In this document: positions 5,369 through 5,925 of the stretch, in pieces
Numbering within the stretch: position 1 is the stretch's first letter
Layout: each line of letters starts with the position of its first letter
Assembly (NCBI GenBank): GCA_002591705.1
Contig: PAAB01000014.1
Location: 20,420-26,344 of the forward strand
Source: Phycisphaerae bacterium
GTDB taxonomy: Bacteria > Planctomycetota > Phycisphaerae > Phycisphaerales > SM1A02
Direction: 5' to 3'
DNA: 5,925 bases
Notes under the pieces: model-generated
Databases searched by the model: none
Told to the model about the DNA's origin: nothing
The model's input: the letters and a program-made list of their open reading frames with translations, nothing else
Translations under genes and position numbers: made by a program

Positions 5369-5925
5369 TTATTGGCGAAGCGAACCCGTATCGCGTGCTC
5401 CCAGAGCCCGGAATATCTCCAGCGTCGCGCCGGAACGGTTCAGGGTGTAGAAGTGGATGCCCGCCACCCCATGGTCGAGCAGTTCATTGCACTGCTCCGT
5501 CGCCCATTGCACACCCACCTGACGGATCGCGTCGTCGTCATCCTGATAGCGACGGATGCGCCGCTGCAGCTTCGCGGGAAAGTTCGTGCCGCCGGCGAGA
5601 TCGGCCATGCGCTGCATCGTCTTGATGCCGGTGATCGGCATGATGCCCGAAATCAGCGGTACGTCGATCCCCTCGAGTTCACATCGTTCGCACCAGTCGT
5701 GGAAGGCGACGTTGTCGAAGAACATCTGCGAGGTGATCCAGTCCGCCCCTTCGTCGACCTTGGCCTTGAGGTATTCCAACTGCCTCAGGCGGTTGGGCGT
5801 CTCCGGGTGCCCTTCCGGAAATCCTGCGACTCCGATGCCGAATCCCCGGGGATCCCGATGGGCTCCCGACTCGTTGAATGCCTTGATGTGGCGGACCAGA
5901 TCGGCGGCATGACGGTATTCGTCCG
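5369..5925 (-). CDS. metF: Methylenetetrahydrofolate reductase, C-terminal part
   Basis: This flavoprotein reduces 5,10-methylenetetrahydrofolate to 5-methyltetrahydrofolate, the methyl donor for methionine synthesis. The window holds the last 184 residues; the N-terminus lies beyond the right edge, because the frame stays open to position 5925. Counting visible residues, the family signature GIGVAGFPEGHPE spans 29-41. LKAKVDEGADWITSQMFFDN (52-71) follows and holds the conserved Gln66 in the TSQ.FFD motif. SGIMPI comes next, and HFYTLNR (157-163) near the end is the usual closing motif of the TIM barrel. The visible part ends like single-domain bacterial MetF, with no regulatory extension. 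The stop is TAA, unlike its neighbours. It is the furthest upstream minus-strand gene seen here and lies 44 bases before the small membrane-protein gene. The metabolic link to the deoC group is unclear and the adjacency may be incidental. Confidence 0.96.
   Translation of the reverse strand, partial: DEYRHAADLVRHIKAFNESGAHRDPRGFGIGVAGFPEGHPETPNRLRQLEYLKAKVDEGADWITSQMFFDNVAFHDWCERCELEGIDVPLISGIMPITGIKTMQRMADLAGGTNFPAKLQRRIRRYQDDDDAIRQVGVQWATEQCNELLDHGVAGIHFYTLNRSGATLEIFRALGARDTGSLRQ

Overview
This is a 5.9 kb, GC-rich, gene-dense bacterial chromosome segment. Eight protein-coding genes fill it, with gaps of at most 44 bases. Seven lie on the minus strand in one co-directional, partly overlapping run. 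The eighth, at the left edge, is on the plus strand and converges on the end of that run. I see no RNA genes, mobile elements, CRISPR arrays or long repeats, and no gene-free stretch over 300 bases. Stops are TGA except for metF (TAA). The lineage cannot be proven from the window. The GC-rich coding, the animal-like deoxyribose-phosphate aldolase, the SPOR-like repeat protein and the small exported proteins are compatible with a planctomycete-like bacterium, but this is a weak inference.

Layout in minus-strand transcription order, from the right edge: (1) the C-terminal part of metF (methylenetetrahydrofolate reductase), cut by the window edge; (2) a 75-residue exported or membrane protein, preceded by a plausible leaderless promoter; (3) and (4) two overlapping small exported proteins that look like tandem paralogues; (5) deoC, an aldolase of the animal DERA type; (6) a full-length aldehyde dehydrogenase matching the catalytic half of family ALDH16; (7) a 114-residue membrane protein; (8) a 291-residue ALDH-like protein that lacks the catalytic residues and matches the C-terminal domain of ALDH16. 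The plus-strand gene at positions 1-765 encodes a protein with two SPOR-like repeats and ends 8 bases from gene 8.

Genes 5 to 8 make biochemical sense together. DeoC splits 2-deoxyribose-5-phosphate into glyceraldehyde-3-phosphate and acetaldehyde, and the aldehyde dehydrogenase could oxidise the acetaldehyde to acetate. The most unusual feature is that ALDH16, elsewhere one polypeptide of roughly 770-800 residues with a catalytic and a pseudo-catalytic ALDH domain, appears here as two separate genes. A small membrane protein gene fits exactly between them, one base after the first half and overlapping the second half by four bases. This suggests a multi-subunit, possibly membrane-attached acetaldehyde oxidation complex.
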